A stretch of DNA of 48,971 nucleotides from DASRRB01 sp036732755 (GTDB lineage: Bacteria; Planctomycetota; B15-G4; SIAN01), in assembly GCA_036732755.1 (NCBI GenBank), contig DAINBU010000021.1:1-48971 (forward strand), in the 5' to 3' direction. The position numbers and the translations under genes are program-made. Below, in pieces: positions 1 to 8,465 of this stretch (position 1 is its first letter; each line of letters starts with the position of its first letter). The notes under the pieces were generated by a model. That model saw only the letters and a program-made list of their open reading frames with translations. It searched no databases and had not been told where the DNA came from.

Positions 1-642
1 ATCGACGAGTGTGCGCTCGCGTTGGGTTTCCCTTTCGTGCTCTCGCGCGCGCAGCGCCGCGCGCTGCTCCCGAGGGACGGCGTCCCCGAAGCCGACGAGT
101 GGGAACGCGACCTCCTCGCGCGACTGCGCACCGCCCGCGACCCGCTGCAGCGCGCGAGCGCCGCCGACCTGCTCACCTGGCTGCCCGACGACCTGCTGGT
201 CAAGTTCGACCGCATGGCGATGGCGACCAGCCTCGAGGGGCGCGCGCCCTACCTCGACCCGAAGCTCGCCGCGCTCGCGCTCGCGCTGCCACCGGCCGAG
301 CGCGCGACGGCGACGCGGCGCAAGATCGCGCTCGCGCGCGCCGCCGCTCCGCTGCTGCCGCGCGAGATCCTCGAACGGGAGAAGCACGGCTTCGTGCTGC
401 CGATGAAGCGCTGGCTCGCGGAGCTCTTCGCGACGGAAGGGGGCGCGGCGCGCTGGTTCGCGGCGCGGGCGGTGCCGCTGCTCGAGACGGAGCGCCTGAT
501 TCCCTACCTGCCCGGCGCCGGCGAAGCCGAAGTGCGGCGCACGCGGCCGCTCTTCGCGCTGGCGCTGCTGCACGCGTGGCACGCGGAGTTCCGCGCGCAG
601 GAGCGCGCGTGGCTCGCGGAGGCGATCCCGGCGGGCGCGTGA
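1..642 (+). CDS. asnB: Asparagine synthetase (glutamine-hydrolysing), C-terminal part
   Basis: The reading frame is open from the first base, so the N-terminal glutaminase domain and most of the synthetase domain lie outside the window. The visible 213 residues match the end of the AsnB synthetase domain: DLLTWLPDDLLVKFDRM, SLEGRAPYLD and EREKHGFVLPMKRW are family signatures near the C-terminus. The family makes asparagine, or amidates related carboxylates, using ATP and glutamine nitrogen. Paralogues are frequent in exopolysaccharide and natural-product loci, and the neighbouring sulfotransferase, glycosyltransferase and methyltransferases suggest that role here rather than housekeeping asparagine synthesis (inference). 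The stop is TGA at 640-642, and the next gene converges on it 26 bases away. Confidence 0.88.
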   Translation: MDECALALGFPFVLSRAQRRALLPRDGVPEADEWERDLLARLRTARDPLQRASAADLLTWLPDDLLVKFDRMAMATSLEGRAPYLDPKLAALALALPPAERATATRRKIALARAAAPLLPREILEREKHGFVLPMKRWLAELFATEGGAARWFAARAVPLLETERLIPYLPGAGEAEVRRTRPLFALALLHAWHAEFRAQERAWLAEAIPAGA

Positions 643-668
643 CGGCGCGCGTGCCGGAGCGCGCGCGA

Positions 669-1502
669 CTAGACGTCGGTCAGCGCCGCGCCGAACTCCT
701 GCTCGATCGCCGCGATCCGCTCGGGCGGGAGCGTCGCGCGCCACTTCTCGCGCGCCGGCTCCATCTTCGGCAGGCGCGCGACGATCTCGGGCGACTCGCG
801 CAGCTCGCAGAAGCGCCACACTTCGCGCATCACGTCGGCCGGCCGCGCGACCAGCTCCTCGTAGACGACGCGCAGGAAGCGATCGGGGTGGAGCGCTTGT
901 TGTTCCTTCAGGATCCGGTGGACGCCGGCGTACTGCCACGCGGCGCCGAGGTCGGCCGGCCGCGCCGCCTGCTCGCGCCAGCCCGGCAGATGGACGCCGA
1001 ACCACGTCTGCGGCGCGTCGGGGAAGTCGCGCCGCCGCTTGACCACGGTCGACGCCACGACCGCGCGCCAGTCGCGGATCGGCTGCAGGAAGCGCGCGTC
1101 GGGGAAGAGCGCCAGCAGGTAGGGCACCTGCGCCGAGTGGGCCGGCAGCTTGGAGACGTAGCGCGTCGCGCCGCGCAGCCGCAGCACCTCCGAGATGCGC
1201 GCGTGGAACCACGCGCGCGCCTCGTCGGTCGCGTCGGCGGCGCCGGCGACGTCGACCTCGCGCGCGCCGAGGAACCGGAACCAGATCGCGCGCGACTCGC
1301 GCGAGCTGTCGCGGACCACGCCGAGCCGCGTGAGCCACCACGCCAGTCGCGGCGAGTCGGGGAACTTGCGGTTGGCGCGGTTGAAGTGGCCGACGTCGGG
1401 GTGCGACGCGAGGCAGTCGTAGAGCAGGCTCGTGCCGCAGCGCGGTGGCGCGACGATGAAGATCGGCCGGTCGACGCTCACGACGGGGGCGCCGTCACTC
1501 AC
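669..1502 (-). CDS. PAPS-dependent sulfotransferase family protein
   Basis: A 277-residue sulfotransferase. The 5'-phosphosulfate-binding loop PPRCGTS is at residues 19-25, and a 3'-phosphate-binding-like segment with PIRDWRAVVAS lies about 120 residues later. The family moves sulfuryl groups from PAPS to hydroxyls or amines of glycans and small molecules. I chose the GTG at 1502 because its GTGA overlaps the TGA stop of the glycosyltransferase upstream, giving a 4-base coupled junction. An in-frame ATG at 1544 would add 14 poorly conserved residues and overlap the neighbour by 46 bases. It is last in a methyltransferase-glycosyltransferase-sulfotransferase operon, so the acceptor is probably the glycan made there (inference). 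Confidence 0.85.
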   Translation of the reverse strand: MSDGAPVVSVDRPIFIVAPPRCGTSLLYDCLASHPDVGHFNRANRKFPDSPRLAWWLTRLGVVRDSSRESRAIWFRFLGAREVDVAGAADATDEARAWFHARISEVLRLRGATRYVSKLPAHSAQVPYLLALFPDARFLQPIRDWRAVVASTVVKRRRDFPDAPQTWFGVHLPGWREQAARPADLGAAWQYAGVHRILKEQQALHPDRFLRVVYEELVARPADVMREVWRFCELRESPEIVARLPKMEPAREKWRATLPPERIAAIEQEFGAALTDV

Positions 1503-2659
1503 GACGGGGCCGCCGTCGCGGCCGCCCTGTAGAGCGCGATCCACTCGTCGATCATTCGGCCGATGTCAAAGCGCAACGCGTTGGCGCGCGCCGCGGCCGA
1601 CATCCGCGCGCGCCGCCCCTCGTCAGCGAGCAGCGCCCCGACGACCTTCGCGACCGACGCCGCGTCGCCGACCGGGACGATGACGCCGGAAACGCCGTCG
1701 ACGACGACCTCCTCCGGCCCGCCGCAGCGCGTGACGACGCACGGCAGCCCGCCCGCCTGCGCCTCGACGACCGAGCCGGGCAGCCCCTCGCGCACCGACG
1801 TCATGACGTAGAGGTCGGCGACCTTCATCAGGTCGGGCACGTCGTCGCGCCGGCCGAGGAAGCGCACGCGCTCGCCGAGACCGAGCGTGCGCGCCTGCTC
1901 CTCGAGCGCCGCCCGGTCGGGTCCGTCGCCCGCGAGCAGCAGGACGAACGGCCGCTCGCCCTTCGCCAGCTCCGCCATCGCGCGCAGCAGCGTCGGGTGG
2001 TCCTTCGACGGCTGCAGCGTCGCCGCGCAGAGCAGCAGCGCCGTCCCGTCCGGGACGCCGAGCTCGGCGCGCTGCCGCGCCCGCTCCGCCGGAGGGAGCG
2101 GTGCAAGGAAGCGCTCGAGCGGCCGCCCGTTCAGGATCACCCGTCCGCCGTCCTTCAGCCCGGTCGCGTCGCGGAAATCGGAGAGGACCGCCTGCGACAC
2201 CGCGACCATCTCGAAGAGCTTGGGGGCGTTGCGCGCGAGCCACCGCTCGCGCCGCCCGCTTCCGCTGCGCACGTTGCCGGTCACGCGCAGGTGGCCGACC
2301 ACGCGCAGCGACGGTACGAGGCGGCGGGCCTTCAGCGCGAGCTCGATCGCGCGCGCCTCGTTGGCGTGGACGACGGCGATCCGGTCGTTCCGGGCGATCC
2401 GGGCGATCGCGGCGACGCGCCGCGCCCCGCGCCAGAGCTTGAAGTCGAGGTCGTGCACCGGCACGCCCGCGCGCCCGAGCTCCTCGCCGAGGTCGCCCGG
2501 CTCGCGGTGGAGCGCCGCGACGGTGAATTCGACGCCGCGCGCGCGCGCCGGCTCGACCATCATCCGCAGCGTCTCCGGCACCCCGACCCCCGGCCGCAGG
2601 AGGTCGATGACCTGCAGCACGCGCAGCGGAGGCGCGCCGGCGGCGCCGCCCGCGCTCAT
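1499..2659 (-). CDS. GT4-type glycosyltransferase
   Basis: A 386-residue GT-B fold glycosyltransferase of family 4 type. The N-terminal half begins RVLQVIDLLRPGVGVPETL, typical of the acceptor domain. The C-terminal donor domain has the usual progression: ATLQPSKDHPTLLRAM, LLLAGDGPDR, VRFLGRRDDVP, then YVMTSVREGLPGSVVEAQA, whose EGLPGSVVE matches the E-x7-E nucleotide-sugar region. It should add a sugar from an activated donor to a lipid-linked or nascent glycan on the cytoplasmic side of the membrane. The ATG overlaps the upstream methyltransferase stop as ATGA, and its own TGA overlaps the GTG of the sulfotransferase, so three genes are translationally coupled. The sugar specificity cannot be read from the sequence. 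Confidence 0.9.
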   Translation of the reverse strand: MSAGGAAGAPPLRVLQVIDLLRPGVGVPETLRMMVEPARARGVEFTVAALHREPGDLGEELGRAGVPVHDLDFKLWRGARRVAAIARIARNDRIAVVHANEARAIELALKARRLVPSLRVVGHLRVTGNVRSGSGRRERWLARNAPKLFEMVAVSQAVLSDFRDATGLKDGGRVILNGRPLERFLAPLPPAERARQRAELGVPDGTALLLCAATLQPSKDHPTLLRAMAELAKGERPFVLLLAGDGPDRAALEEQARTLGLGERVRFLGRRDDVPDLMKVADLYVMTSVREGLPGSVVEAQAGGLPCVVTRCGGPEEVVVDGVSGVIVPVGDAASVAKVVGALLADEGRRARMSAAARANALRFDIGRMIDEWIALYRAAATAAPS

Positions 2660-3414
2660 CTCCGGCGCGCCACCACGAGGAAGTTCGCGATCAGCGAGTG
2701 CGGCGCCGGATGGTCGAACTTCCGCAGCATGCGGCCGAGCAGGAGACCGCCGACGTTCACGAACGGGATCACGAGCTTGCGGAGCGGCCGCTGCCACTTC
2801 TTCTTCATGCCGAGGTAGACGTACGTGGCGAAGAGGTAGGCGAGGCAGTGGCCGGTGCCGCCGTTCGCGTGGAGCTCGATCTCGTCGAAGCAGTCGCTGT
2901 CCTCGAAGACCTTGCGCAGCCCCTCCTGCGTCCAGCGCCAGAAGTCGGTGGGGTGGGGGTGGTAGATGAACGTCCCGTGCGTGGAGAGCAGGACGCGCCC
3001 GCCGGGCTTCAGCACGCGCGCGATCTCCTTCAGCGTCGAGAGCGGGTCGGGCACGTGCTCGAGCACCTGCGAGCAGAGCACCGCGTCGAACTGCCCCGCG
3101 CGGAACGGCGGCGCGCTCGCCCCGCCGACCACGTCGACCTCCTTCGTGGTCTTTCCCACGTCGAGCCCGACGTAGCGCCGCGCGTAGGGCTGGAACAGCG
3201 GGAAGTAGGGCTTGTGGTCGCAGCCGAGGTCGAGCACCTGGAGGTCGGCGCGCCCGGCGAAATGGCGCGCGAGCGTCTCGCGCATCTGCGCCGCGAGCGA
3301 ACGCAGCGGCAGCCAGCCGTAGTCGCGGATCCCCGGCTCGCGCGTCCGGCGGCCGGGCCAATCGCGGGCGTCGAAGGATCCGGCGGTCGCTGCGGCGGGC
3401 GATTCGATGGCCAT
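2656..3414 (-). CDS. Class I SAM-dependent methyltransferase
   Basis: A 252-residue methyltransferase. The SAM-binding strand and loop read LQVLDLGCDHKPY (about residues 58-70), followed by an acidic strand end in YVGLDVG, then FDAVLCSQVLEHVPDP and RVLKPGGRVLLSTHG. Motif I departs from the usual GxGxG, having GCDHK. The C-terminal 100 residues are basic and weakly hydrophobic, which could suit a membrane-bound glycan acceptor (inference). The ATG at 3414 is preferred to an in-frame ATG at 3486, because the latter would leave only 5 bases before the divergent TylF-like gene. First gene of the coupled operon with the glycosyltransferase and sulfotransferase. Confidence 0.85.
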   Translation of the reverse strand: MAIESPAAATAGSFDARDWPGRRTREPGIRDYGWLPLRSLAAQMRETLARHFAGRADLQVLDLGCDHKPYFPLFQPYARRYVGLDVGKTTKEVDVVGGASAPPFRAGQFDAVLCSQVLEHVPDPLSTLKEIARVLKPGGRVLLSTHGTFIYHPHPTDFWRWTQEGLRKVFEDSDCFDEIELHANGGTGHCLAYLFATYVYLGMKKKWQRPLRKLVIPFVNVGGLLLGRMLRKFDHPAPHSLIANFLVVARRR

Positions 3415-3491
3415 TCGGCGCGGGAGCTTACGCTCGCCGCTTCCGACTCCGTGTTGCCCGGCCGCGCGCTTTTTGGCTTGATGCACGACCC

Positions 3492-4247
3492 ATGGCTCCC
3501 GGCTTCCTCCCCAAGCTCTTCCGTCGTCTCGACCGGAAGCGGAGCGCCAAGCGGAGGGAGCCGTCGCTCCCGGTCGACCTGCAGTCCGACGCGAAGTTCG
3601 TCGCCGCGTACGAGCGCTGCCGCGCTTTCACCATGACCTCGCCCGAGCGCATGTACGCGCTCTGGAGCGCGGCGCGCCACGTCGTCGCCGCCGGGATCGC
3701 GGGCGACTTCGTCGAATGCGGCGTGTGGAAGGGCGGCAGCTCGATGCTGGCGGCGCTCGCGCTCGCCGACGCGGGCGACACGACGCGTCCGCTCTGGCTC
3801 TTCGACACCTTCGAAGGGATGAGCGAGCCGACCGCGGACGACGTCGACCACAAGGGCCGCGACGCGCGCCCCGAGTGGGAGGCGGCGAAGCGGACGGGCG
3901 ACGGGTGGTGCGCCTCGCCGCTCGACGACGTCCGCGCCGCGCTCGCGACGACCGGCGCCGCGAAGGAGCGGCTGCGCTTCGTCGTCGGCAAGGTCGAGGC
4001 GACGATCCCGCGCGAGATCCCGGAGCGGATCGCGCTGCTCCGCCTCGACACCGACTGGTATGAGTCGACGAAGCACGAGCTCCTGCACCTCTGGCCGCGC
4101 CTTTCGCGCGGCGGCGTGCTGCTCATCGACGACTACGGCCACTGGGCCGGCGCGCGCCGCGCCGTCGACGAGTTCCTCGCGACGCAGCGCCCGCCGCTGT
4201 TGCTCGACCGCATCGACTACACGGGACGGATCGCGCTCAAGCCGTAG
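3492..4247 (+). CDS. TylF/MycF-family O-methyltransferase
   Basis: A 251-residue protein of the macrocin-O-methyltransferase (TylF) family. The SAM-binding segment is GDFVECGVWKGGSS at about residues 71-84, followed by LWLFDTFEGMSEP. Later LRLDTDWYEST and GGVLLIDDYGHWAGAR supply the acidic residues that bind metal and sugar hydroxyls in this family. Known members methylate sugar hydroxyls of glycosylated metabolites, and close relatives occur in polysaccharide loci. Divergent from the methyltransferase operon, it shares a 77-base promoter region with it and probably modifies the same product (inference). Its length is normal for the family. Confidence 0.88.
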   Translation: MAPGFLPKLFRRLDRKRSAKRREPSLPVDLQSDAKFVAAYERCRAFTMTSPERMYALWSAARHVVAAGIAGDFVECGVWKGGSSMLAALALADAGDTTRPLWLFDTFEGMSEPTADDVDHKGRDARPEWEAAKRTGDGWCASPLDDVRAALATTGAAKERLRFVVGKVEATIPREIPERIALLRLDTDWYESTKHELLHLWPRLSRGGVLLIDDYGHWAGARRAVDEFLATQRPPLLLDRIDYTGRIALKP

Positions 4248-4280
4248 AAGCCCGTCCGGGACCCGGTCCATCTCCGAATT

Positions 4281-4324
4281 GCGAGGCGATCGCCCGTCGC
4301 CAGGTGCGCGGGCGACCGCCTCGC
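4281..4324. terminator. GC-rich hairpin between convergent genes
   Basis: GCGAGGCG (4281-4288) pairs with CGCCTCGC (4317-4324), and CGCCCG (4291-4296) pairs with CGGGCG (4309-4314). A 2-base mismatch separates the two stem parts and the loop is 12 bases. It lies in the gap between two genes that converge, where a bidirectional terminator is expected. No T-run follows on either strand, so it may stabilise 3' ends or need Rho instead. Confidence 0.45.
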
Positions 4325-4351
4325 GTCATGTCGGCTCGCGTGCGACCGTCG

Positions 4352-6034
4352 TCAGCGGCCGAGCATCAGCTCGAGACCCTCCGTGAACGAGAGGCCCGTG
4401 TTCGAGCCGGCATCGACCTCGATCGCCTGCAGGTCGATCGTGGTACCGCACAGGGCGGGATCGTTCGCGATCGGGCCGGAGATGGTCGTCCCGATGGACG
4501 GGATGTTGATGGGGACGATGAACGCCGAAACCACGAGGATGTCTCCGCCGCGGCCCGTGGGGATCGACGCCCGCTGGTACCCGACGAGAAGCACCGCGGG
4601 GGTGTAGAGCCCGAGGGAGTTCCCGAGACCGAGCGTGAGCGTCGTCCCCAGCACCGGATCGGCCTGGGCGTCGAAGGCGGGGACACCGTTCGACCCCGGG
4701 TAGCCGGAGCCGTAGTTCGACCAGACCGCGTCGCAGCGATCGCGCAGGAAGACGTCGGAGACCTTGTTGCCATCTCCGGCCACGAGGTTGGTCGCGGGGC
4801 TGTCGAAGAGGACGAGTTGTCCATCCGATGAGATCGCCGGGTCGTGGCTCGGGTCATCGGCCTGGGTGCCGGAGGAGTCCACGCTCACGAGTCCAGTCTC
4901 CCCCGAAATCCGGTCGTGGACGAAGATGTCGCTCTCAGCACCGTTCTTGTCGCCGGCGACGAGGTTATAGGCCTTGCTGGCGAACGCGACGAAGCGGTGG
5001 TCCGCCGAGATCACGGGCGTGTCGCTGTCGAGGTTTCCCTCGACGCCCGCCGAGTCGACGCTCACGCGCTCCGTGACTCCGGCGGAGAGATCGTTCACGA
5101 AGATGTCGAACACGCCGTTCGTGTCGCTCCAGACGAGGTTCGAGGCGAGGCTTGCGAAGACGACGATTTCGCCGTCCGCGGAGATCGCGGCCGCCTGGCT
5201 CGTCGAATTCCCCTGCCCGCCCGACGAATCGACGCTCACCAGGTGAATGTACGGAATGGTGCAGTCGCACACGAACACGTCGGCACTCGCGTTCGAGTCG
5301 CCGATGAAGAGGTTCGTCGCGTTGCTGTAGAAGACGACGTACCGCCCGTCCGCCGACATGCCCTGGCAGTGGCTGTCGAGGTCGCCTGCGACGGTCAGGC
5401 CCTGTGTCGTCCCGTTGGTCCGGTCACGGAGGAAGACGTCCCAGGTGTTGTTCGTGTCGAAGGCCGCGAGGTTCGAGGCGAGGCTGGTGAACGCCACGTA
5501 GCGACCGTCCGCCGAGATCGCGAGGGGCGATATGGCGATCCCCTCGTTGCCGCTGTGCTGGTTTCCCAAGTTGCCCGCGGAGTCGACGCTGACGAGCTCC
5601 GTTCCGCCCGTGACGCGGTCGTGGACGTAGACCTGGAAGTACCCGTTCCCGGTGGTCGATACGAGGTTGGTGGCGCCGCTCGAGAAGACGACGAAGCGGC
5701 CGTCCGCGGAGATCTGTCCGTTGAAGCTCCAGCTGTTCGCCTGCCCACCCGAAGAGTCCACGCTCACCCGCTCGGTCTGACCGGTGGTGCGGTCGTGCAC
5801 GAAGACGTCTTCGAACCCGTTGGTGTCGCCGGAGACGAGATTCGAGGCGTAGCTGGAGACGACGACGAGGTTTCCGTCGGGCGTCATCGAAGACTGCCCC
5901 TTGAAACAATCGCTGTGTTTGTTCCCGAGGACGCCTCCGGAGTCGACGCTCATGACCGACGTCGATTGCGCGGAGGCGAGGTTCGGGACGGCAAGAACCG
6001 AAACGAGGGTGAGCAGCGGTTTCGACAGGCGCAT
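4352..6034 (-). CDS. Secreted seven-repeat PD40/TolB-like beta-propeller protein
   Basis: A 560-residue exported protein. The ATG at 6034 starts a clear signal peptide (MRLSKPLLTLVSVLAVPNL, then ASAQ) and has TGGAG 7 bases upstream. An earlier in-frame ATG at 6073 would bury the signal. Seven repeats of about 60-70 residues follow, each built on ISADGRYVVFxSxATNL, GDTNGxxDVFVHDR and a linking RVSVDSSGGQ, which is right for a seven-bladed propeller. The last 115 or so residues form a separate domain (YGSGYPGSNGVPAF to GLELMLGR) that I associate with secreted planctomycete proteins; its role is unknown. GC content and third-base choice are visibly less extreme than in the flanking genes, which may mean transfer or relaxed selection. 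No catalytic motif was seen. Confidence 0.8.
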   Translation of the reverse strand: MRLSKPLLTLVSVLAVPNLASAQSTSVMSVDSGGVLGNKHSDCFKGQSSMTPDGNLVVVSSYASNLVSGDTNGFEDVFVHDRTTGQTERVSVDSSGGQANSWSFNGQISADGRFVVFSSGATNLVSTTGNGYFQVYVHDRVTGGTELVSVDSAGNLGNQHSGNEGIAISPLAISADGRYVAFTSLASNLAAFDTNNTWDVFLRDRTNGTTQGLTVAGDLDSHCQGMSADGRYVVFYSNATNLFIGDSNASADVFVCDCTIPYIHLVSVDSSGGQGNSTSQAAAISADGEIVVFASLASNLVWSDTNGVFDIFVNDLSAGVTERVSVDSAGVEGNLDSDTPVISADHRFVAFASKAYNLVAGDKNGAESDIFVHDRISGETGLVSVDSSGTQADDPSHDPAISSDGQLVLFDSPATNLVAGDGNKVSDVFLRDRCDAVWSNYGSGYPGSNGVPAFDAQADPVLGTTLTLGLGNSLGLYTPAVLLVGYQRASIPTGRGGDILVVSAFIVPINIPSIGTTISGPIANDPALCGTTIDLQAIEVDAGSNTGLSFTEGLELMLGR

Positions 6035-6179
6035 GGCGTTACTCCAGGAAGGAGCTCGTTCGGGCGGCGTCACGTGTCCTTCGCCGCCGGAGCCAGCTCA
6101 GATCGCTGGAGACCTTGACTGCAACGCGGGGCCGACATCTTTCAGGCCGCGTGGAAAACTCGCGCGGCGCGAGCGGCTC

Positions 6180-7331
6180 TCAGGAGCGGCGGAGCGCCTC
6201 GAGGAGCTTCGGCACGAGGAAGCGGGCGAGCGCCTCGTTGCCGCCGTCGGTCAGGTGGGCGGCGTCGGTGAAGACGGCGGCGTCGAGCGCGTCGAAGGCG
6301 CTGCGCGTGTCGGCGAAGACGAGGCCGTGCTCCTTCGCGACGGCGGCGGCCTGCTCGACGAAGGCGCCGTACTGCCCGGTCGCGACCTTCCCGTAGCCCC
6401 ACGCGTCGAGCTTCGCGCGCAGCCTCTGCTCCTCGGCCGGGATCGTCCCGTGGCGGTGGAAGAGCTCCGGCTGCGGCGCCAGGACCACCTGCGCGCCGAA
6501 GGCCCGCGCGACGCGCGCGAGCTTGTCGAGGTTCATCCCGTACTGCGCGGAGGCGACCGCGACGTTGTCGTTGACGCGGTGGAACGGGGAGACCGGGTCA
6601 CGCCACTTCCTGGCGATCTCCTCGAACCGCCGGAAGAGCGCCGACTCGCGCATCACGGCGAGCCACGCGCGCGTGCCGTCGGCGAGGCGCTTGTCGACGT
6701 CGTAGAAGAGCGGCGGCAGGATCTCGCGCGTGCCGGGCAGCATCAGCCGCCCGTAGTTGAAGTCGTTGTACCCGTCGAGCAGGACGATCAGGTCGGGCCG
6801 GTAGTCGGCGATCTTCGTCGTGAAGAGCACGAGCTCCTGCGCCGAGCCGTAGCCGACGACGCCGGCGTTCCAGACCTCGACCGCGCGGCCGGTGAGCTCG
6901 GGCGACTCGCGCAGCAGGCGCTCGACGGCCGCCGAGTAGACCGCGTCGTCGCTCGAGACGCCGTAGCCGAAGGCGGTCGAGCCGCCGAGGAAGACGACGC
7001 GCAGCTCGCCCTTGCCCTTCTCGATCCGCCACGGGCGGCCGCGGAAGCCCTGCTCGTTGATGGTGAGGCTCGCCGACTTCTGCGACGGCCGGTTGCCGTA
7101 GACGAGGAAGGGCTCGGCCGCGATCGCGAGGCGGCCGCGCTGGAAGCGGTCGTAGGGGCAGCCCGACGCGGTCTCGAGCGAGAGGCTGTAGGGATCGGCG
7201 TTGCGGTCGCCCCACTGGCGCGCTTCGAGGATTCGCTGCCGGATCTCGAACGGCGCGTAGAGCAGCGCGACGACGAGCGCGGCGTAGAGGCACTTCTTCC
7301 AGGCCGGCAGCTCGAGGCGGGGGCGGGGCAT
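6180..7331 (-). CDS. Membrane-anchored SGNH/GDSL hydrolase-family protein
   Basis: A 383-residue protein with one N-terminal hydrophobic segment (about residues 13-27) and a periplasmic or extracellular SGNH domain. The four blocks are visible: FLGGSTAFGYG (nucleophile Ser118), WNAGVVGYGS (Gly/Asn block II), LDGYNDFN (Asn189) and FTDAAHLTDGGN with the Asp and His of the catalytic pair near residues 357-368. The family hydrolyses or transfers esters, often acetyl groups on glycans. Beside glycan-modifying genes it may be a polysaccharide O-acetyl esterase or transferase (inference). It is divergent from the methyltransferase at 7440. Confidence 0.82.
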   Translation of the reverse strand: MPRPRLELPAWKKCLYAALVVALLYAPFEIRQRILEARQWGDRNADPYSLSLETASGCPYDRFQRGRLAIAAEPFLVYGNRPSQKSASLTINEQGFRGRPWRIEKGKGELRVVFLGGSTAFGYGVSSDDAVYSAAVERLLRESPELTGRAVEVWNAGVVGYGSAQELVLFTTKIADYRPDLIVLLDGYNDFNYGRLMLPGTREILPPLFYDVDKRLADGTRAWLAVMRESALFRRFEEIARKWRDPVSPFHRVNDNVAVASAQYGMNLDKLARVARAFGAQVVLAPQPELFHRHGTIPAEEQRLRAKLDAWGYGKVATGQYGAFVEQAAAVAKEHGLVFADTRSAFDALDAAVFTDAAHLTDGGNEALARFLVPKLLEALRRS

Positions 7332-7425
7332 TCGGCGACTCCGCGGCGTGCGTGGCGGGCCGCGCGGCGCCGTGCGGCGCGTTGCGGCCGTCGGGAGCGG
7401 ACGTTAGATCTTGCCCGCCTTCGTC

Positions 7426-7430
7426 GGAGG
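7426..7430 (+). promoter_or_regulatory. Shine-Dalgarno GGAGG selecting an ATT start
   Basis: A perfect GGAGG lies 9 bases before ATT at 7440. No ATG, GTG or TTG occurs in frame between here and the zinc-binding cysteines of the downstream protein, nor just upstream. This ribosome site is the main argument for the unusual initiation codon. Confidence 0.5.
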
Positions 7431-7439
7431 CGCGCCGCC

Positions 7440-8465
7440 ATTCGTCCCGAGCATCTCGTCCACCTCGCGTGCCCCGACTGCCGATCCGCGCTCGCCCTCG
7501 CCGAGGCGACCGAGCGGACCGACGAGCGCATCGTCGCGGGGACGCTCGCCTGCACCGGCTGCCGGACGCGCTGGCCGATCGTGCGCGCCATCCCGCGCTT
7601 CGCGCCCGCCGAGAACTACGCGCAGAGCTTCGGGCGGCAGTGGTCGCACTTCCCGCGCACGCAGTACGACCGCCACAACGGGCTCACGCTCTACCACGAC
7701 CGCTTCTTCCGGGCGACGCGCTGGCCGGCGCGCATGGAGGGCGAGGTGATCGTCGAGGCGGGTTGCGGGCCCGGGTCGTTCACGTCGATCGCCGTCGAGA
7801 CGGGGGCGACCGTGGTCTCCTTCGACCTCTCGAGCGCGGTCGACGTGAACCTGCGCGAGAACGGCGACTACCGCAACCTCTGCGTCGTGCAGGGGGACAT
7901 CCGCCGCCCGCCGGTGCGGGCCGGCAACTTCGACCGCGTGCTCTGCTTCGGCGTGCTGCAGCACACGCCCGACCCGGCGGCGTCGTTCCGCGGGCTCGTG
8001 CCGCTGATGAAACCGGGCGGGGCGCTCGCGATCGACTGCTACATGCAGCTCTCGACGCGCCGCTGGTGGACGTCGTACTACCGCTGGCGCTGGCTGACCC
8101 GGCGGCTGCCGCCGGCGCTCGTGCACGCGGCCTGCCGCGCGTGGGTGGTCGCGAGCTGGCCGATCGTCACGACGCTCTGGAAGCTGCCGGGCGACGGCGG
8201 GCGCAACTTCGCGCGCTACGTCTTCCTGATCCGCGACACGTTCCGGCGCAAGGGGCTCGCGGTCACGCCGGCCTTCGAGCGCGAGTGGGCCGTGATGCAG
8301 CTCGTCGACCAGCTCACGCCGCGCTTCGACCTGCCGCAGACGATCGACGGCGTGCGCGCCTGGTTCGCGCAGGCCGGACTCGCCGAGGTCGACGTCGCGA
8401 AGGGCGACAACGGCATCGTCGGCCGCGCGCGCATGCCGGGTCACCGCCTCGCGAACAGCGCGTAG
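7440..8465 (+). CDS. Methyltransferase with N-terminal zinc ribbon (Trm112p-like), probable ATT start
   Basis: A 341-residue protein. The N-terminus has a small zinc ribbon, CPDC at residues 11-14 and CTGC at 38-41, of the Trm112-like kind often fused to bacterial methyltransferases. The SAM domain follows with VIVEAGCGPGSFTSIA, VVSFDLSSAVD, FDRVLCFGVLQHTPDP and LMKPGGALAIDCY. The substrate is unknown, but relatives act in glycan or secondary-metabolite loci. The start is odd: the frame has no ATG, GTG or TTG before the zinc ribbon, and ATT at 7440 sits 9 bases after GGAGG. A base error in the assembly is the alternative. Its 3' end overlaps the convergent methyltransferase by 25 bases. Confidence 0.78.
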   Translation: MRPEHLVHLACPDCRSALALAEATERTDERIVAGTLACTGCRTRWPIVRAIPRFAPAENYAQSFGRQWSHFPRTQYDRHNGLTLYHDRFFRATRWPARMEGEVIVEAGCGPGSFTSIAVETGATVVSFDLSSAVDVNLRENGDYRNLCVVQGDIRRPPVRAGNFDRVLCFGVLQHTPDPAASFRGLVPLMKPGGALAIDCYMQLSTRRWWTSYYRWRWLTRRLPPALVHAACRAWVVASWPIVTTLWKLPGDGGRNFARYVFLIRDTFRRKGLAVTPAFEREWAVMQLVDQLTPRFDLPQTIDGVRAWFAQAGLAEVDVAKGDNGIVGRARMPGHRLANSA

